Assembly (NCBI GenBank): GCA_035263845.1
Contig: DATFQY010000191.1
Location: forward strand, 1 to 64,000
Reading direction: 5' to 3'
Origin: JAWOLE01 sp035263845
GTDB taxonomy: Bacteria; Acidobacteriota; Thermoanaerobaculia; UBA5066; Gp7-AA6
Length of the DNA stretch: 64,000 nt
The notes below the pieces were generated by a model. It did no database searches and was not told where the DNA came from. It was given only the letters and a program-made list of their open reading frames with translations. Positions 1 to 8,066 of the stretch are shown here, one piece after another; position 1 is the first letter of the stretch, and each line of letters begins with the position of its first letter. The position numbers were made by a program, and so were the translations under genes.

Positions 1-414
1 CTCGCGTCCGATCAGGTTCTCGCCGGGCTCGAGCGCGATCTCCCGGGGTCCCCAGAGGAGGCGGCAGGCGAACGGGAGCGGGAGCCCCGTTCCTCCCTTC
101 TGTGGCGCGGCGGCCGCGTCAGCGGCGAACGCGTAGCCGAATCGCGGGACGGTCCGAAGGATTTTCTGAGACCGCGCTCCGTCGCCGAGAGCCGTTCGCA
201 GCTCGACGATCAGGTTGGGAAGGTTCGCGTCCGAGACGAAGGTCTCCGGCCAGAGGAGCCGGTGGAGCTCTTCCTTGGAAACGGCGTTGGGACGCCGCTC
301 CGCGAGGATCTCGAGGAGCCGGAAGGCTTTGGGGGTGACGGTGACGAGTTTGCCCTTCCGGAAGATCTCCCGGGTGCCCGAATCGACGACACAATCTCCG
401 AAAATGAGTCTCAC
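1..414 (-). CDS. Winged-helix transcriptional regulator with FHA domain (partial, 3' end off the window)
   Basis: This is the N-terminal 138 codons of a regulator that runs off the left edge. From the GTG at 414 it reads VRLIFGDCVVDSGTREIF, then an OmpR/PhoB-type winged helix (about residues 1-100) with the family pattern TPKAFRLLEIL, EELHRLLWPE and ILRTVPRFGYAF. After an Ala/Gly/Pro linker, residues near 125-138 read LEPGENLIGRE, the typical first strands of a phosphothreonine-binding FHA domain. Winged helix plus FHA without a receiver domain suggests a regulator that reads Ser/Thr phosphorylation; that role is inferred. It is divergent from truA. The ATG at 436 is in another frame and does not give this protein. 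Confidence 0.8.
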   Translation of the reverse strand, partial: MRLIFGDCVVDSGTREIFRKGKLVTVTPKAFRLLEILAERRPNAVSKEELHRLLWPETFVSDANLPNLIVELRTALGDGARSQKILRTVPRFGYAFAADAAAAPQKGGTGLPLPFACRLLWGPREIALEPGENLIGRE

Positions 415-434
415 CTCGGCGCCCGCCGAAATCC

Positions 435-440
435 ATCTTA
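435..440 (-). promoter_or_regulatory. -10-like hexamer TAAGAT for the winged-helix/FHA regulator
   Basis: Reading leftward, TAAGAT lies 20 bases before the GTG at 414, in the divergent gap with truA. The same hexamer points the other way at 465-470. No convincing -35 was found. Confidence 0.4.
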
Positions 441-464
441 GCAAGCGGGCCCGGGGCCGGATCG

Positions 465-470
465 TAAGAT
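465..470 (+). promoter_or_regulatory. -10-like hexamer TAAGAT, leaderless arrangement before truA
   Basis: TAAGAT ends 6 bases before the GTG start at 477, so transcription would begin at or next to the start codon. There is no Shine-Dalgarno sequence between them. It is one of about ten such cases in the window. Confidence 0.5.
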
Positions 471-476
471 CTCGAC

Positions 477-1208
477 GTGCCGGCCTGGAAGTTGACGCTG
501 GAGTACGACGGGACGCGCTACCGCGGCTGGCAGTCCCAGAAGAATACGGACCGGACCGTCCAGGGGGCCCTCTTCCGCGCCGCCCGCGAGCTCTTCGAGG
601 AGGACGTCGCGATCGGAGGCGCCGGGCGGACCGACGCCGGCGTCCACGCGCTCGGCCAGGTGGCGCACCTGAAGGCGAAGCGGAAGCTGGCGGAGAAGGC
701 GATCGAGCACGGGATGAACGACCGGCTCCCCTTCGACGTCAACGTTCTCTCCGTCGAGTCCGCCTCCCCTTCCTTCCACGCGCGGCACGACGCGAAGTCG
801 CGGACGTATCTCTACCGGATCTCGCGTCGCCGGACGGCGTTCGACAAGCGGTACGTATGGTGGGTCAAGGACCGGCTGAACTTCACCGCGATGGCCCGGG
901 CGGCGAAAGGGATCGCGGGACGGCACGACTTCGCGTCCTTCTGTGAGAACCCGGAGGGGCAGGAGTCAACCCTCGTGGTCGTCGAGAAGAGCGACGTCCT
1001 CGACTGGACGCACGAGATCCACTACCGCATCGAGGCGTCGCACTTCCTCTGGAAGATGGTCCGCCGGCTGGCAGGCGCGCTCGTCGAGGTCGGGCGCGGC
1101 GCGCTCGACGCCTCGGACGTCGAGCGCCTGCTGGGGGAGAGGTCCTCCGAGCCGGCGAAGTGGACGGCGCCGCCCTCGGGTCTCTTTCTCGAGAAGGTGA
1201 CCTACTAG
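477..1208 (+). CDS. truA: tRNA pseudouridine(38-40) synthase TruA
   Basis: TruA isomerises uridines 38-40 in the anticodon stem-loop of many tRNAs. The 243-aa length is normal for the family. The N-terminus LTLEYDGTRYRGWQSQ and the catalytic block GRTDAGVHALGQVAH (nucleophile Asp53) are clear, as is the C-terminal FLWKMVRRLAGALVEVGRG. The start is the GTG at 477, which begins the conserved first strand and lies directly behind a -10-like box. The gene ends 3 bases before the convergent purL. Confidence 0.95.
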   Translation: MPAWKLTLEYDGTRYRGWQSQKNTDRTVQGALFRAARELFEEDVAIGGAGRTDAGVHALGQVAHLKAKRKLAEKAIEHGMNDRLPFDVNVLSVESASPSFHARHDAKSRTYLYRISRRRTAFDKRYVWWVKDRLNFTAMARAAKGIAGRHDFASFCENPEGQESTLVVVEKSDVLDWTHEIHYRIEASHFLWKMVRRLAGALVEVGRGALDASDVERLLGERSSEPAKWTAPPSGLFLEKVTY

Positions 1209-1211
1209 AGG

Positions 1212-3422
1212 CTAGAGAACGTCGGCGGCTTCCATGGCGTGGGCGAAGGAGCTCGTCCAGAGCGCCTGGAGAGACGCGACGGATTCGTCGATCAACGTTC
1301 TCGATCCGATCGAAAAGGTCAGGCGTTCGCCGCCAACCCGGCCGATCGGCTGAAAAGCGACGCCAGTCTTCCCGGCCGCCTCGCGCACGCGGCCCTCCAT
1401 CTCCGCCCCGAAGGAGACGAGGGCGCGCCCCGTGGTTTCGCCGAAGAGGAGAGAGGAGGGACGCAGGCCGGAGTCCAGTCGGATCTCCGCGCCGAGGCCG
1501 GACTTCATCGCGCACTCGGCCGCTGCGACTCCGAGCCCGCCCTCGGAGAGATCGTGCGCCGATGCGAGCGATCCGCCGTCCGCGAGAGCGAGGAGGAGCT
1601 CGATCAACCGCTTCTCCCCTTCCAGGTCAAGCTCCGGGCACGGCCCTTCGTCGCGCGACCGGACAACGCGGAGGAACTCGCTTCCGCCGAGCTCGTCGCG
1701 GCTCTCTCCGAGCTGTGCGATCACGTCGCCCTGCCGCCGGAAGGGCACGCGCAGGCGCTTCTCGACGTCGCCGAGGAGACCGACCATCCCGACCGTGGGC
1801 GTGGGCGGGATCGCGCGCCCGTCGGTCTCGTTGTAGAAGGAGACGTTGCCGGACACGACCGGGATCTCCAGCGAGCGGCACGCGTCGGAGAGGCCGCGGA
1901 CAGCCGCCTCGAACTGGCCCATGACTTCCGGCTTCTCGGGATTGCCGAAGTTCAGGCAGTCGGTGATCGCGAGGGGCCGCGCCCCCGTGCAGGCGATCGA
2001 GCGGGCCGCCTCCGCGACGGCGATCCCCGCTCCGCGGTACGGATCGAGCGCGCAGAAGAAGGGGTTGACCTCGCTCTTCAGGGCGAGGGCCTTCTTCGTT
2101 CCCTTGACTCGGACAAGCGCCGCGTCGCCGCCCGGCCGCTCGACGGTGTTGGTCCCGACCATGTGGTCGTACTGGGTCCAGATCCAGGATTTCTCCGCGA
2201 CGTTGGGCGAGGCGAGGATCCGGCGAAGGCTATCGCCGTAATCGGGGGGCTCGGGCTCCGAAGGCCATCTCGGAGGCGCAAGCGGCCTCGGCGCGGAGCG
2301 AGGGCGGTCGTACAACGGCGCCTCGGCGGAGAGCGGCTCGGCCGGCAGGTCCGCGACGATCTTCCCCTCGAAGAACAGCACCACGCGGCCCGAGTCCGTG
2401 ACCCGGCCGATCTCCGCGGCGTCCAGGTCCCACTTGCGAAAGATCTCGAAGACCCTGTCCAGGCGGTCTCGGCGCGCCACGAGGAGCATCCGCTCCTGAG
2501 ACTCCGACAGCATGATCTCGTAGGGGGACATGCCGGCTTCGCGCACGGGCACCTTCGAGAGATCCAGCTCCACTCCGCTACCGGCCCGACCCGCCATCTC
2601 GAAGGCGGAGGACGTCAGGCCCGCTGCGCCCATGTCCTGGATCCCCACGACCGCGTCGGTCTCGAAGAGCTCGAGGCACGCCTCCAGCAGCAGCTTTTCG
2701 GTGAAGGGGTCGCCGACCTGGACTGTCGGCTTCTTCTGCTTCGTCTCGTCGCCGGCGAACTCCTCCGAGGCCATCGTCGCGCCGTGGATCCCGTCGCGCC
2801 CCGTCTTCGAGCCGACGTACACGACGGGGTTGCCGCTGCCCTCCGCGCGGCCCTTGAAGATCCGGTCCTTCGCGACGATCCCGACGTTCATGACGTTGAC
2901 GAGGATGTTGCCGTTGTAGGCCGGGTGGAACGTCGTCTCCCCGGCCACCGTCGGTATGCCCATGCAGTTGCCGTAGCCGGCGATGCCCCGGACGACGCCG
3001 TCCACCAGGTGCTTCATTCGCGGAGCGGAGAGCGCCCCGAAGCGCAGCGAGTCGAGCGAGGCGACCGGCCTCGCGCCCATCGTGAAGATGTCGCGGAGGA
3101 TCCCGCCCACTCCCGTCGCCGCTCCCTGGTACGGCTCGATGAAGGAGGGGTGGTTGTGCGACTCCATCTTGAACGCGGCGGCGAGCCCGTCGCCGATGTC
3201 CACGATCCCCGCGTTCTCGCCGGGCCCCTGGATGACCCGCGGCCCGGACGTCGGCAGCTTCTTGAGGTGAACCCTCGAGGACTTGTAGGAGCAGTGCTCG
3301 CTCCACATCGCCGAGAAGATCCCGAGCTCGACGAGGTTCGGCTCCCTCCCGAGGATCTTCAGGATGCGTTCGTATTCGTCGGAGGAGAGGTTGTGCTCGG
3401 TGACGAGCTCGGGCGTGATCAT
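1212..3422 (-). CDS. purL: Phosphoribosylformylglycinamidine synthase subunit PurL (small form)
   Basis: PurL is the ATP-dependent synthase subunit that converts FGAR to FGAM in de novo purine synthesis, using ammonia delivered by PurQ. At 736 aa it is the short PurL that works with separate PurS and PurQ, both encoded just upstream. Recognisable blocks are MWSEHCSYKSS, the nucleotide loop KMESHNHPSFIEPYQGAATG, DMGAAGLTSSAFEMA and, in the second half, SGNVSFYNET and AHDLSEGGLG. It overlaps purQ by ATGA, so translation is probably coupled. It is the last gene of the MBL-purS-purQ-purL operon. Confidence 0.97.
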   Translation of the reverse strand: MITPELVTEHNLSSDEYERILKILGREPNLVELGIFSAMWSEHCSYKSSRVHLKKLPTSGPRVIQGPGENAGIVDIGDGLAAAFKMESHNHPSFIEPYQGAATGVGGILRDIFTMGARPVASLDSLRFGALSAPRMKHLVDGVVRGIAGYGNCMGIPTVAGETTFHPAYNGNILVNVMNVGIVAKDRIFKGRAEGSGNPVVYVGSKTGRDGIHGATMASEEFAGDETKQKKPTVQVGDPFTEKLLLEACLELFETDAVVGIQDMGAAGLTSSAFEMAGRAGSGVELDLSKVPVREAGMSPYEIMLSESQERMLLVARRDRLDRVFEIFRKWDLDAAEIGRVTDSGRVVLFFEGKIVADLPAEPLSAEAPLYDRPRSAPRPLAPPRWPSEPEPPDYGDSLRRILASPNVAEKSWIWTQYDHMVGTNTVERPGGDAALVRVKGTKKALALKSEVNPFFCALDPYRGAGIAVAEAARSIACTGARPLAITDCLNFGNPEKPEVMGQFEAAVRGLSDACRSLEIPVVSGNVSFYNETDGRAIPPTPTVGMVGLLGDVEKRLRVPFRRQGDVIAQLGESRDELGGSEFLRVVRSRDEGPCPELDLEGEKRLIELLLALADGGSLASAHDLSEGGLGVAAAECAMKSGLGAEIRLDSGLRPSSLLFGETTGRALVSFGAEMEGRVREAAGKTGVAFQPIGRVGGERLTFSIGSRTLIDESVASLQALWTSSFAHAMEAADVL

Positions 3423-4114
3423 CTCGCCGCGAGCGCGGTGACCACGGACTCGAACATCTTGCGGCCGACGTCGTTGCCGAGGAGGCCCTCGGAGCAGCGG
3501 TCGGGGTGGGGCATCAGACCGACGACGTTGCCCTCGCGGTTGGCGATGCCGGCGATGTTCTCGGCGGCGCCGTTGGGGTTGCCGGCGTCGTTGACCCGGC
3601 CCTGTTCGTCGCAGTAGCGGAAGACGACGCGGCGCTCCCGCCGCAGCTCCTCCATCGTCTCGGGCGGCGCCGTGTAGTTGCCCTCGCCGTGTCCGATCGG
3701 CATCTTCACGATCTGGCCGGGCTCGTAGAGGCGGGTAAAGGCGGTGTCGGAGCTCTCGACCCGCATGAAGATGTCGCGGCAGATGTAGCGAAGCGTCTTG
3801 TTCGGCCGGACCGCGCCGGGAAGGAGGCCCGCCTCCAGCAGAACCTGGAAACCGTTGCAGATCCCGAGGACCGGGCCGCCGGCCCGCGCGAACTCCGCCA
3901 CGCTGTCCATGACCGGCGAGAAGCGCGCGAGCGCGCCCGCCCGCAGGTAGTCGCCGTAGGCGAAGCCGCCCGGCAGGATGACGGCGTCGGCGCCCTTCAA
4001 GTCCGTCTCCTTGTGCCAGACGTAGCCGGCCTCGCAGCCGAGCAGGTCCTTCGCGATATGGAAGCAGTCGGCGTCGCAGTTGGAGCCGGGGAAAACGACG
4101 ATCGCGAACTTCAT
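3419..4114 (-). CDS. purQ: Phosphoribosylformylglycinamidine synthase subunit PurQ (glutaminase)
   Basis: PurQ is the class I glutamine amidotransferase subunit that supplies ammonia to PurL. The 231-aa protein begins MKFAIVVFPGSNCDAD, has the nucleophile elbow GPVLGICNGFQVL (Cys near residue 90) and the His/Glu of the triad in GLMPHPDRCSEG near the C-terminus. It overlaps purS upstream and purL downstream by 4 bases each, which is the usual arrangement for stoichiometric subunits. Confidence 0.97.
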   Translation of the reverse strand: MKFAIVVFPGSNCDADCFHIAKDLLGCEAGYVWHKETDLKGADAVILPGGFAYGDYLRAGALARFSPVMDSVAEFARAGGPVLGICNGFQVLLEAGLLPGAVRPNKTLRYICRDIFMRVESSDTAFTRLYEPGQIVKMPIGHGEGNYTAPPETMEELRRERRVVFRYCDEQGRVNDAGNPNGAAENIAGIANREGNVVGLMPHPDRCSEGLLGNDVGRKMFESVVTALAAR

Positions 4115-4353
4115 GGCACCACCCTCACGTCGTAACCCTCGATGACGGTGTTGGCGAGGAGCTCCTCGGCCATCTTCTTCGCGTCCCGCACGATCTCGGA
4201 GGTGTCCGAGCCTTCCACCTCGACGAAGAAGACCTTGCCCGCCCGGACGTCCGTGACCGACCGGTGGCCCAGCCGCGTGAGCGCCGCGGCGATCGCCTTG
4301 CCCTGGGGGTCCAGGACGTCGTGGCGCGGGTAGACCCGGATCTCGACCTTCAC
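4111..4353 (-). CDS. purS: Phosphoribosylformylglycinamidine synthase subunit PurS
   Basis: PurS is the small structural subunit bridging PurL and PurQ. The 80-aa protein has the typical opening VEIRVYPRHDVLDPQGKAI, then LGHRSVTDVRAGK and a C-terminal YDVRVV strand. Size and position between an upstream ATGA overlap and purQ support the call. Its ATG overlaps the stop of the MBL hydrolase gene. Confidence 0.95.
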   Translation of the reverse strand: MKVEIRVYPRHDVLDPQGKAIAAALTRLGHRSVTDVRAGKVFFVEVEGSDTSEIVRDAKKMAEELLANTVIEGYDVRVVP

Positions 4354-5120
4354 GCGTCGAACGTCTCGAAGCCGGTGACCTGGTCGGCGAGCCCGGCGGC
4401 GGCCGGCGAATTGGCGCGGGCCAGGGCCTCCGCCAGCGCGGCCATCGCGAGCGGCGGAATGTTGTTGGTCCGCGAAAGGTGCGTCGCGACGACGCGCTTC
4501 AAACCCGGCCAGCTCGAGCGGCGGATCGCCTCAGCGGACTGGCGGTTGGAGAGGTGCCCCCAGCCGCCCGAGATGCGCTGCTTGAGCGGCCACGTGTAGG
4601 GCCCGTCCCGGAGCATGTCCTCGTCGTGGTTGAACTCCAGGAGGATCGTGGTCGAGCCCTTCAGGAAGTCCACGAAATCTTCCTCCGCCCGCCCCAGGTC
4701 CGAGGCGATGACGACGCGGGCGTCGTCGGCCTCGAAGGCGTACGCGACGGACTCGTTGGCGTCGTGGGGCGTGGCGAAGGCGCGGAATCCCAGGTCCCCG
4801 ATCCTCGACTCCCGCCGGGCGTCCACCCTCACGAACGGGGAGAAGAGGTCTCCCTCCAGGCCGATCGCGTCCGCGGTCCCGGCGGTGGTGAAAATCGGGC
4901 ACTCCCAGCGGGCGGAGAAGACGAGCGCGCCACTGGAGTGGTCGCCGTGCTCGTGCGTGACGAAGATGCCGCGGATGGACTCCGGCTCGATGCCGCGGGC
5001 GGCCATGCGCCGCTCGATCTCCTTCGCCGAGAGTCCCGCATCCACCAGCACCCTCGTCCGGCCCGATTCGACGACGCAAGCATTGCCGCCGGATCCGGAC
5101 GCGAGGATGGACACGCGCAT
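4350..5120 (-). CDS. Metallo-beta-lactamase fold hydrolase (YycJ/WalJ-like)
   Basis: The 256-aa protein opens with MRVSILASGSGGNACVVESG and carries the zinc-binding THEHGDH (His56, His58, Asp60, His61), followed by ATPHDANES and HLSNRQSAEAI, as in the YycJ family of small MBL exonucleases/hydrolases. The substrate is not known from sequence. It heads the purS-purQ-purL operon with a 4-base overlap to purS, which is unusual company; a role in purine synthesis cannot be inferred from that alone. Confidence 0.85.
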   Translation of the reverse strand: MRVSILASGSGGNACVVESGRTRVLVDAGLSAKEIERRMAARGIEPESIRGIFVTHEHGDHSSGALVFSARWECPIFTTAGTADAIGLEGDLFSPFVRVDARRESRIGDLGFRAFATPHDANESVAYAFEADDARVVIASDLGRAEEDFVDFLKGSTTILLEFNHDEDMLRDGPYTWPLKQRISGGWGHLSNRQSAEAIRRSSWPGLKRVVATHLSRTNNIPPLAMAALAEALARANSPAAAGLADQVTGFETFDA

Positions 5121-5130
5121 CGAAGTGTTT

Positions 5131-5136
5131 AGATTA
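5131..5136 (-). promoter_or_regulatory. -10-like hexamer TAATCT before the MBL-pur operon
   Basis: Reading leftward, TAATCT ends 10 bases before the ATG at 5120, with no Shine-Dalgarno sequence in the interval AAACACTTCG. This fits a leaderless or near-leaderless transcript for the operon. Confidence 0.45.
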
Positions 5137-5145
5137 GCAGGAAAG

Positions 5146-5595
5146 TCATCGTCCGGTGGAACCGAAGCCTCCCTCGCCTCGCGAGCTCGGCGGAAGCTCC
5201 TCCACTTTCTCGAATCGAGCCTGGACGACCGGCGCGAAGACGAGCTGAGCGATGCGCTCTCCCCTCTCCAGCGTCACGGGCTCGGAGCCGAGGTTCGCGA
5301 TGATCACCTGGATCTCGCCGCGGTAGTCGCTGTCGATGGTGCCCGGCGCGTTCAGTGTCGCCAGGCCCTTGTCGTGCGCGAGACCGCTTCGCATCCGGAC
5401 CTGCCCCTCGTACCCCGGCGGAATGGCCACCGCGATGCCGGTCGGCACCCGCGCCCGTCCTCCCGAAAGGATCATCAGCGGCGCCTCGATCGCCGCGCGA
5501 AGGTCGCATCCCGCCGACCCCGATGTCGCGTAGCGGGGCAGATCCAGGCCCTCGCCGTGGCGAAGGACCTTCACGGCAACCGTGATGTCAGGCAC
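5146..5595 (-). CDS. dut: Deoxyuridine 5'-triphosphate nucleotidohydrolase (dUTPase)
   Basis: The enzyme hydrolyses dUTP to dUMP and pyrophosphate, keeping uracil out of DNA and feeding dTMP synthesis. From the GTG at 5595 the protein is 149 aa, typical for the trimeric family. All five motifs are visible in order: GSAGCDLRA, RSGLA, GTIDSDYRGEI, GERIAQLVF and the C-terminal RGEGGFGSTGR. The frame stays open further upstream but that stretch belongs to the antisense of the protease gene. TACGAT lies 6 bases before the GTG. Confidence 0.95.
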   Translation of the reverse strand: MPDITVAVKVLRHGEGLDLPRYATSGSAGCDLRAAIEAPLMILSGGRARVPTGIAVAIPPGYEGQVRMRSGLAHDKGLATLNAPGTIDSDYRGEIQVIIANLGSEPVTLERGERIAQLVFAPVVQARFEKVEELPPSSRGEGGFGSTGR

Positions 5596-5601
5596 GGCCG
5601 G

Positions 5602-5607
5602 ATCGTA
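5602..5607 (-). promoter_or_regulatory. -10-like hexamer TACGAT, leaderless arrangement before dut
   Basis: TACGAT on the minus strand ends 6 bases before the dut GTG. The spacer CCGGCC holds no ribosome binding site. Confidence 0.45.
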
Positions 5608-5639
5608 ACCCGGCGATAGGACAGATAACGACCGGGCGT

Positions 5640-6923
5640 TTAGTTGAGGGAGGTTGCGAAATCGGGCGCCGTTAGCGGGAGTTTGGCGACGTTTCCCACG
5701 ACGGCCATGGAGATGATCCGGCCGTCGAAGAGGCGCTCGGCCTCCTCGGCGATGTCGCCGGAGGTAACCGCCTCGACGCGGGTGATCATCTCTTCGGTCG
5801 AGGCGGGCTTGCCGAAGTAGAACTCGTGGCGGGCATGCATGGACATGCGCGAGACGGTGGATTCCAGCGACAGCATCATGTTGCCCTTGAGGTTTTCCTT
5901 GGCCCAGGCCAGCTCCCTCGGCCGGACCCCCTCGCGCTTCAGCCTCTTGAGCTCCCGCAGCGTCACCTCCAGGAGCCGTCCCAGGTTCTTCGGCGCGCAG
6001 GCGGCGTAGATCGTCTCGTAGCCCCCCAGGCGGAAGGAGTTCAGCGAAGAGGCGATCGAGTACGCCAGCCCACGCTTCTCGCGAACCTCCTGGAAGAGCC
6101 GGGAGGACATCCCTCCGCCCAGGACGATGTCGAGCAGGTTCGCCGCGAACCGCCGGCCGGAAGCCTGCGACGGCCCCTCCACCCCGAGGCATATGTGGGC
6201 CTGCTCGAGCCCGCGCCGGGACTTGAGCAACAGGTCCTGGTGACCGCGGGGCCGCGCCAGCCGCCGGCCCGGTTCCCCGGAGCGTCCCGGGCGGGAGCGC
6301 CGGCGTGAGAAGAGGGCCTCGATCCGGGCGAGGCATTCCCGGACGGGCACGTGCCCCGCGAGGGAGACGATCAGGTTCTCCGGCCGGTAGCTCGCCCCGT
6401 AGTAGCGGTAGAGGTCCGCCAGGCTGATGGAGCCGACCGTCTCCGCCGTCCCGAGGATCGGGGCGCCCAGCGGGTGGCTGCGCCAGAAGGACCGGACGAA
6501 GAGCTCGTGGACCTCGTCATCCGGGTTGTCGCTGGCCTCCCGGATCTCGTCGAGGATGACACCCCGCTCCATCTCGATGTCCACGGACTCGAATGCGGGC
6601 GACAGGACCACGTCACCCAGGAGGTCGAGCGCCTCGGGGAACCGGGAATCCAGCGTGTGGACGTAGAACCCGGTGTACTCCTTGGTGGTGAAGGCGTCCA
6701 CGTCCCCCCCGAGACGGTCAATCTCCCGGGCGATCTGGACGGTCGAGCGCCGGCGGGTCCGCTTGAAGAGGACGTGCTCCAGGAAGTGGGAGATCCCCTG
6801 CTTGGCTGTCGGCTCGTCTCCCGACCCGGCCCCCACGAAGAAGCCGAGGGAGAAGGAGCGGACGTCCTGCATCCGGTCGATGAGAACCGTGGCTCCGTTG
6901 GGGAGGATGAACTTCTTGACCAT
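5640..6923 (-). CDS. M16 family zinc metallopeptidase (pitrilysin/processing-peptidase-like)
   Basis: A 427-aa single-unit M16 peptidase, predicted cytoplasmic or periplasmic with no clear signal peptide. The inverted zinc motif HFLEH is at residues 46-50 (GISHFLEHVLFK), and the downstream glutamate lies in ERGVILDEIREASDN. The C-terminal half has the inactive-domain pattern GGGMSSRLFQEVREKRGLAYS. Bacterial members resemble mitochondrial processing peptidase beta and are often near dut or pnp. It follows the T2SS-like operon by 93 bases and has its own -10-like box. Confidence 0.93.
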   Translation of the reverse strand: MVKKFILPNGATVLIDRMQDVRSFSLGFFVGAGSGDEPTAKQGISHFLEHVLFKRTRRRSTVQIAREIDRLGGDVDAFTTKEYTGFYVHTLDSRFPEALDLLGDVVLSPAFESVDIEMERGVILDEIREASDNPDDEVHELFVRSFWRSHPLGAPILGTAETVGSISLADLYRYYGASYRPENLIVSLAGHVPVRECLARIEALFSRRRSRPGRSGEPGRRLARPRGHQDLLLKSRRGLEQAHICLGVEGPSQASGRRFAANLLDIVLGGGMSSRLFQEVREKRGLAYSIASSLNSFRLGGYETIYAACAPKNLGRLLEVTLRELKRLKREGVRPRELAWAKENLKGNMMLSLESTVSRMSMHARHEFYFGKPASTEEMITRVEAVTSGDIAEEAERLFDGRIISMAVVGNVAKLPLTAPDFATSLN

Positions 6924-6947
6924 AAACCGGGCCCGGCGGGCTCTCCT

Positions 6948-6953
6948 ATTCTA
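6948..6953 (-). promoter_or_regulatory. -10-like hexamer TAGAAT before the M16 peptidase gene
   Basis: TAGAAT on the minus strand lies 24 bases before the ATG at 6923, giving a short leader. Farther upstream a GCCGG/CCGGC hairpin sits between this box and the end of the pseudopilin gene. Confidence 0.4.
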
Positions 6954-7016
6954 ATTCCGTGCCCGGTTTGGCCGGAGGGAGCCGGCAAAAGGACCTAATT
7001 TTTGATGGTGTTCGAC

Positions 7017-7649
7017 TTAGCGGCCGCGAACCGGAGTCACCTGGCCCGGGATCCCCGGGCCGCCGATGCCGCCGGGGCCTCTCATCCCGCCGCCGCCCGG
7101 CAGGCCCGTCATAGTGTCGCGGTCGGCGTCTCCCATGATGAAGCGCCACTGGTCGTAGTACTTCTGACCGCGCCACTCCGACAGTGCCTCTTCGTGGAGG
7201 TTCGAGCGCACGCCGATGATCGGCCCGACGCTCTTGGTCTGACTCGCCCCGAAGACCCCGGGGGTCGGGCTGGGGAGCGGCGCCGGCTGCCCCGGCGATC
7301 CCGGCAGGCCCGAGCCTCCGACCGGAGCGTTCGGGTTGGCGTCGGGCGAGTTCTGGTAGATGACGTGCCAGTCCATGCAGTTGCAGAACGGCTCCTTGAA
7401 GAGGTGGCGGATCGTCCGCGGGCGGTTCTCGTAGAGCTCCTTCAGCTCCGTCGGGAAGCGGCCGTAGCGCTTCTGGAAGAGCGCGATCGCCCGGGCGTAC
7501 TGCTTGCCGCGAAAGAGGAGCTCCTGCTCGCGCTCCCTCTTCATGATGGTGGCGATCGAAGGCGCCACACCCATCAGGAGGATCGCCATCACCGTCATCG
7601 CGATGACGATGGCGACCATCGTGTACCCGGATTCGCGGTTGTTTCTCAC
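7017..7649 (-). CDS. Pseudopilin-like protein lacking Glu5
   Basis: A 210-aa protein with a short basic leader and a prepilin-type hydrophobic helix (ESGYTMVAIVIAMTVMAILL). Cleavage would fall after the Gly, but position +5 of the mature form is Ala, not the Glu found in most pilins; GspK-type tip pseudopilins share that lack. The middle has YARAIALFQKRYGRFPTELKEL, and residues 90-150 are Gly/Pro rich. The ATG overlaps the stop of the GspG-like gene upstream. It ends the long T2SS-like operon. A tip role is inferred. Confidence 0.8.
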   Translation of the reverse strand: MRNNRESGYTMVAIVIAMTVMAILLMGVAPSIATIMKREREQELLFRGKQYARAIALFQKRYGRFPTELKELYENRPRTIRHLFKEPFCNCMDWHVIYQNSPDANPNAPVGGSGLPGSPGQPAPLPSPTPGVFGASQTKSVGPIIGVRSNLHEEALSEWRGQKYYDQWRFIMGDADRDTMTGLPGGGGMRGPGGIGGPGIPGQVTPVRGR

Positions 7650-8062
7650 CAGTCTTTGTAGAGCGTGCCGTCCAATGCCTTGTCCGGGGAGCCGCTGTGG
7701 ACGTCGATGACCCCCGGGTTGGTCGGAGCGTCGGCTGCGCCGGGCTGCTGGGAAGTGTCGGCGGTCGCTTCCTCGAGCGCGATGACCCAGGTCTCAGCGG
7801 ACTTCGTCATCGGGTCCGTCGGGATCTTGCGCAGGTAGCCGGCCGACACGAGCGTCTGCAGGTCCGGCGGATAGGCGCCCTTGTCGCCGTGGTACTGGTC
7901 GATGACGCTTCGCATCGTGAAGAGGTCCTCCCGGAGGGCCGCCTCCCGCGCCCGCTGAGGAGAGTCCCGCAGGGCGGGGACGGCGATCGCCGCCAGGATC
8001 CCCACGATCGTCATGACGACGAGGAGCTCGAGAAGAGTGAACCCGCGTTCCGTTGACTTCAT
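7646..8062 (-). CDS. GspG-like pseudopilin
   Basis: From the ATG at 8062 (MKSTERGFTLLELLVV) this 138-aa protein has a canonical class III prepilin leader, Gly-Phe cleavage site and Glu5. The globular part contains YHGDKGAYPPDLQTLVSAGY and IPTDPMTK, the GspG signature, and it ends in DGTLYKDW. The neighbouring gene ends almost identically (DGTYYKDW), so the two are paralogues, probably from tandem duplication. A longer upstream start is possible in frame but would add a hydrophilic stretch no prepilin has. GspG proteins form the short periplasmic pseudopilus. Confidence 0.9.
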   Translation of the reverse strand: MKSTERGFTLLELLVVMTIVGILAAIAVPALRDSPQRAREAALREDLFTMRSVIDQYHGDKGAYPPDLQTLVSAGYLRKIPTDPMTKSAETWVIALEEATADTSQQPGAADAPTNPGVIDVHSGSPDKALDGTLYKDW

Positions 8063-8066
8063 CTCC

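Noticed and set aside
5595..6336. dut extended upstream to an ATG at 6336
   Set aside because: The extra 250 residues are antisense to the M16 peptidase and dUTPase motifs begin right after the GTG at 5595.
6966..6985. GCCGG/CCGGC hairpin as terminator of the pseudopilin operon
   Set aside because: On the minus strand the stem is followed by CAAACC, not a T-run, so an intrinsic terminator cannot be claimed.
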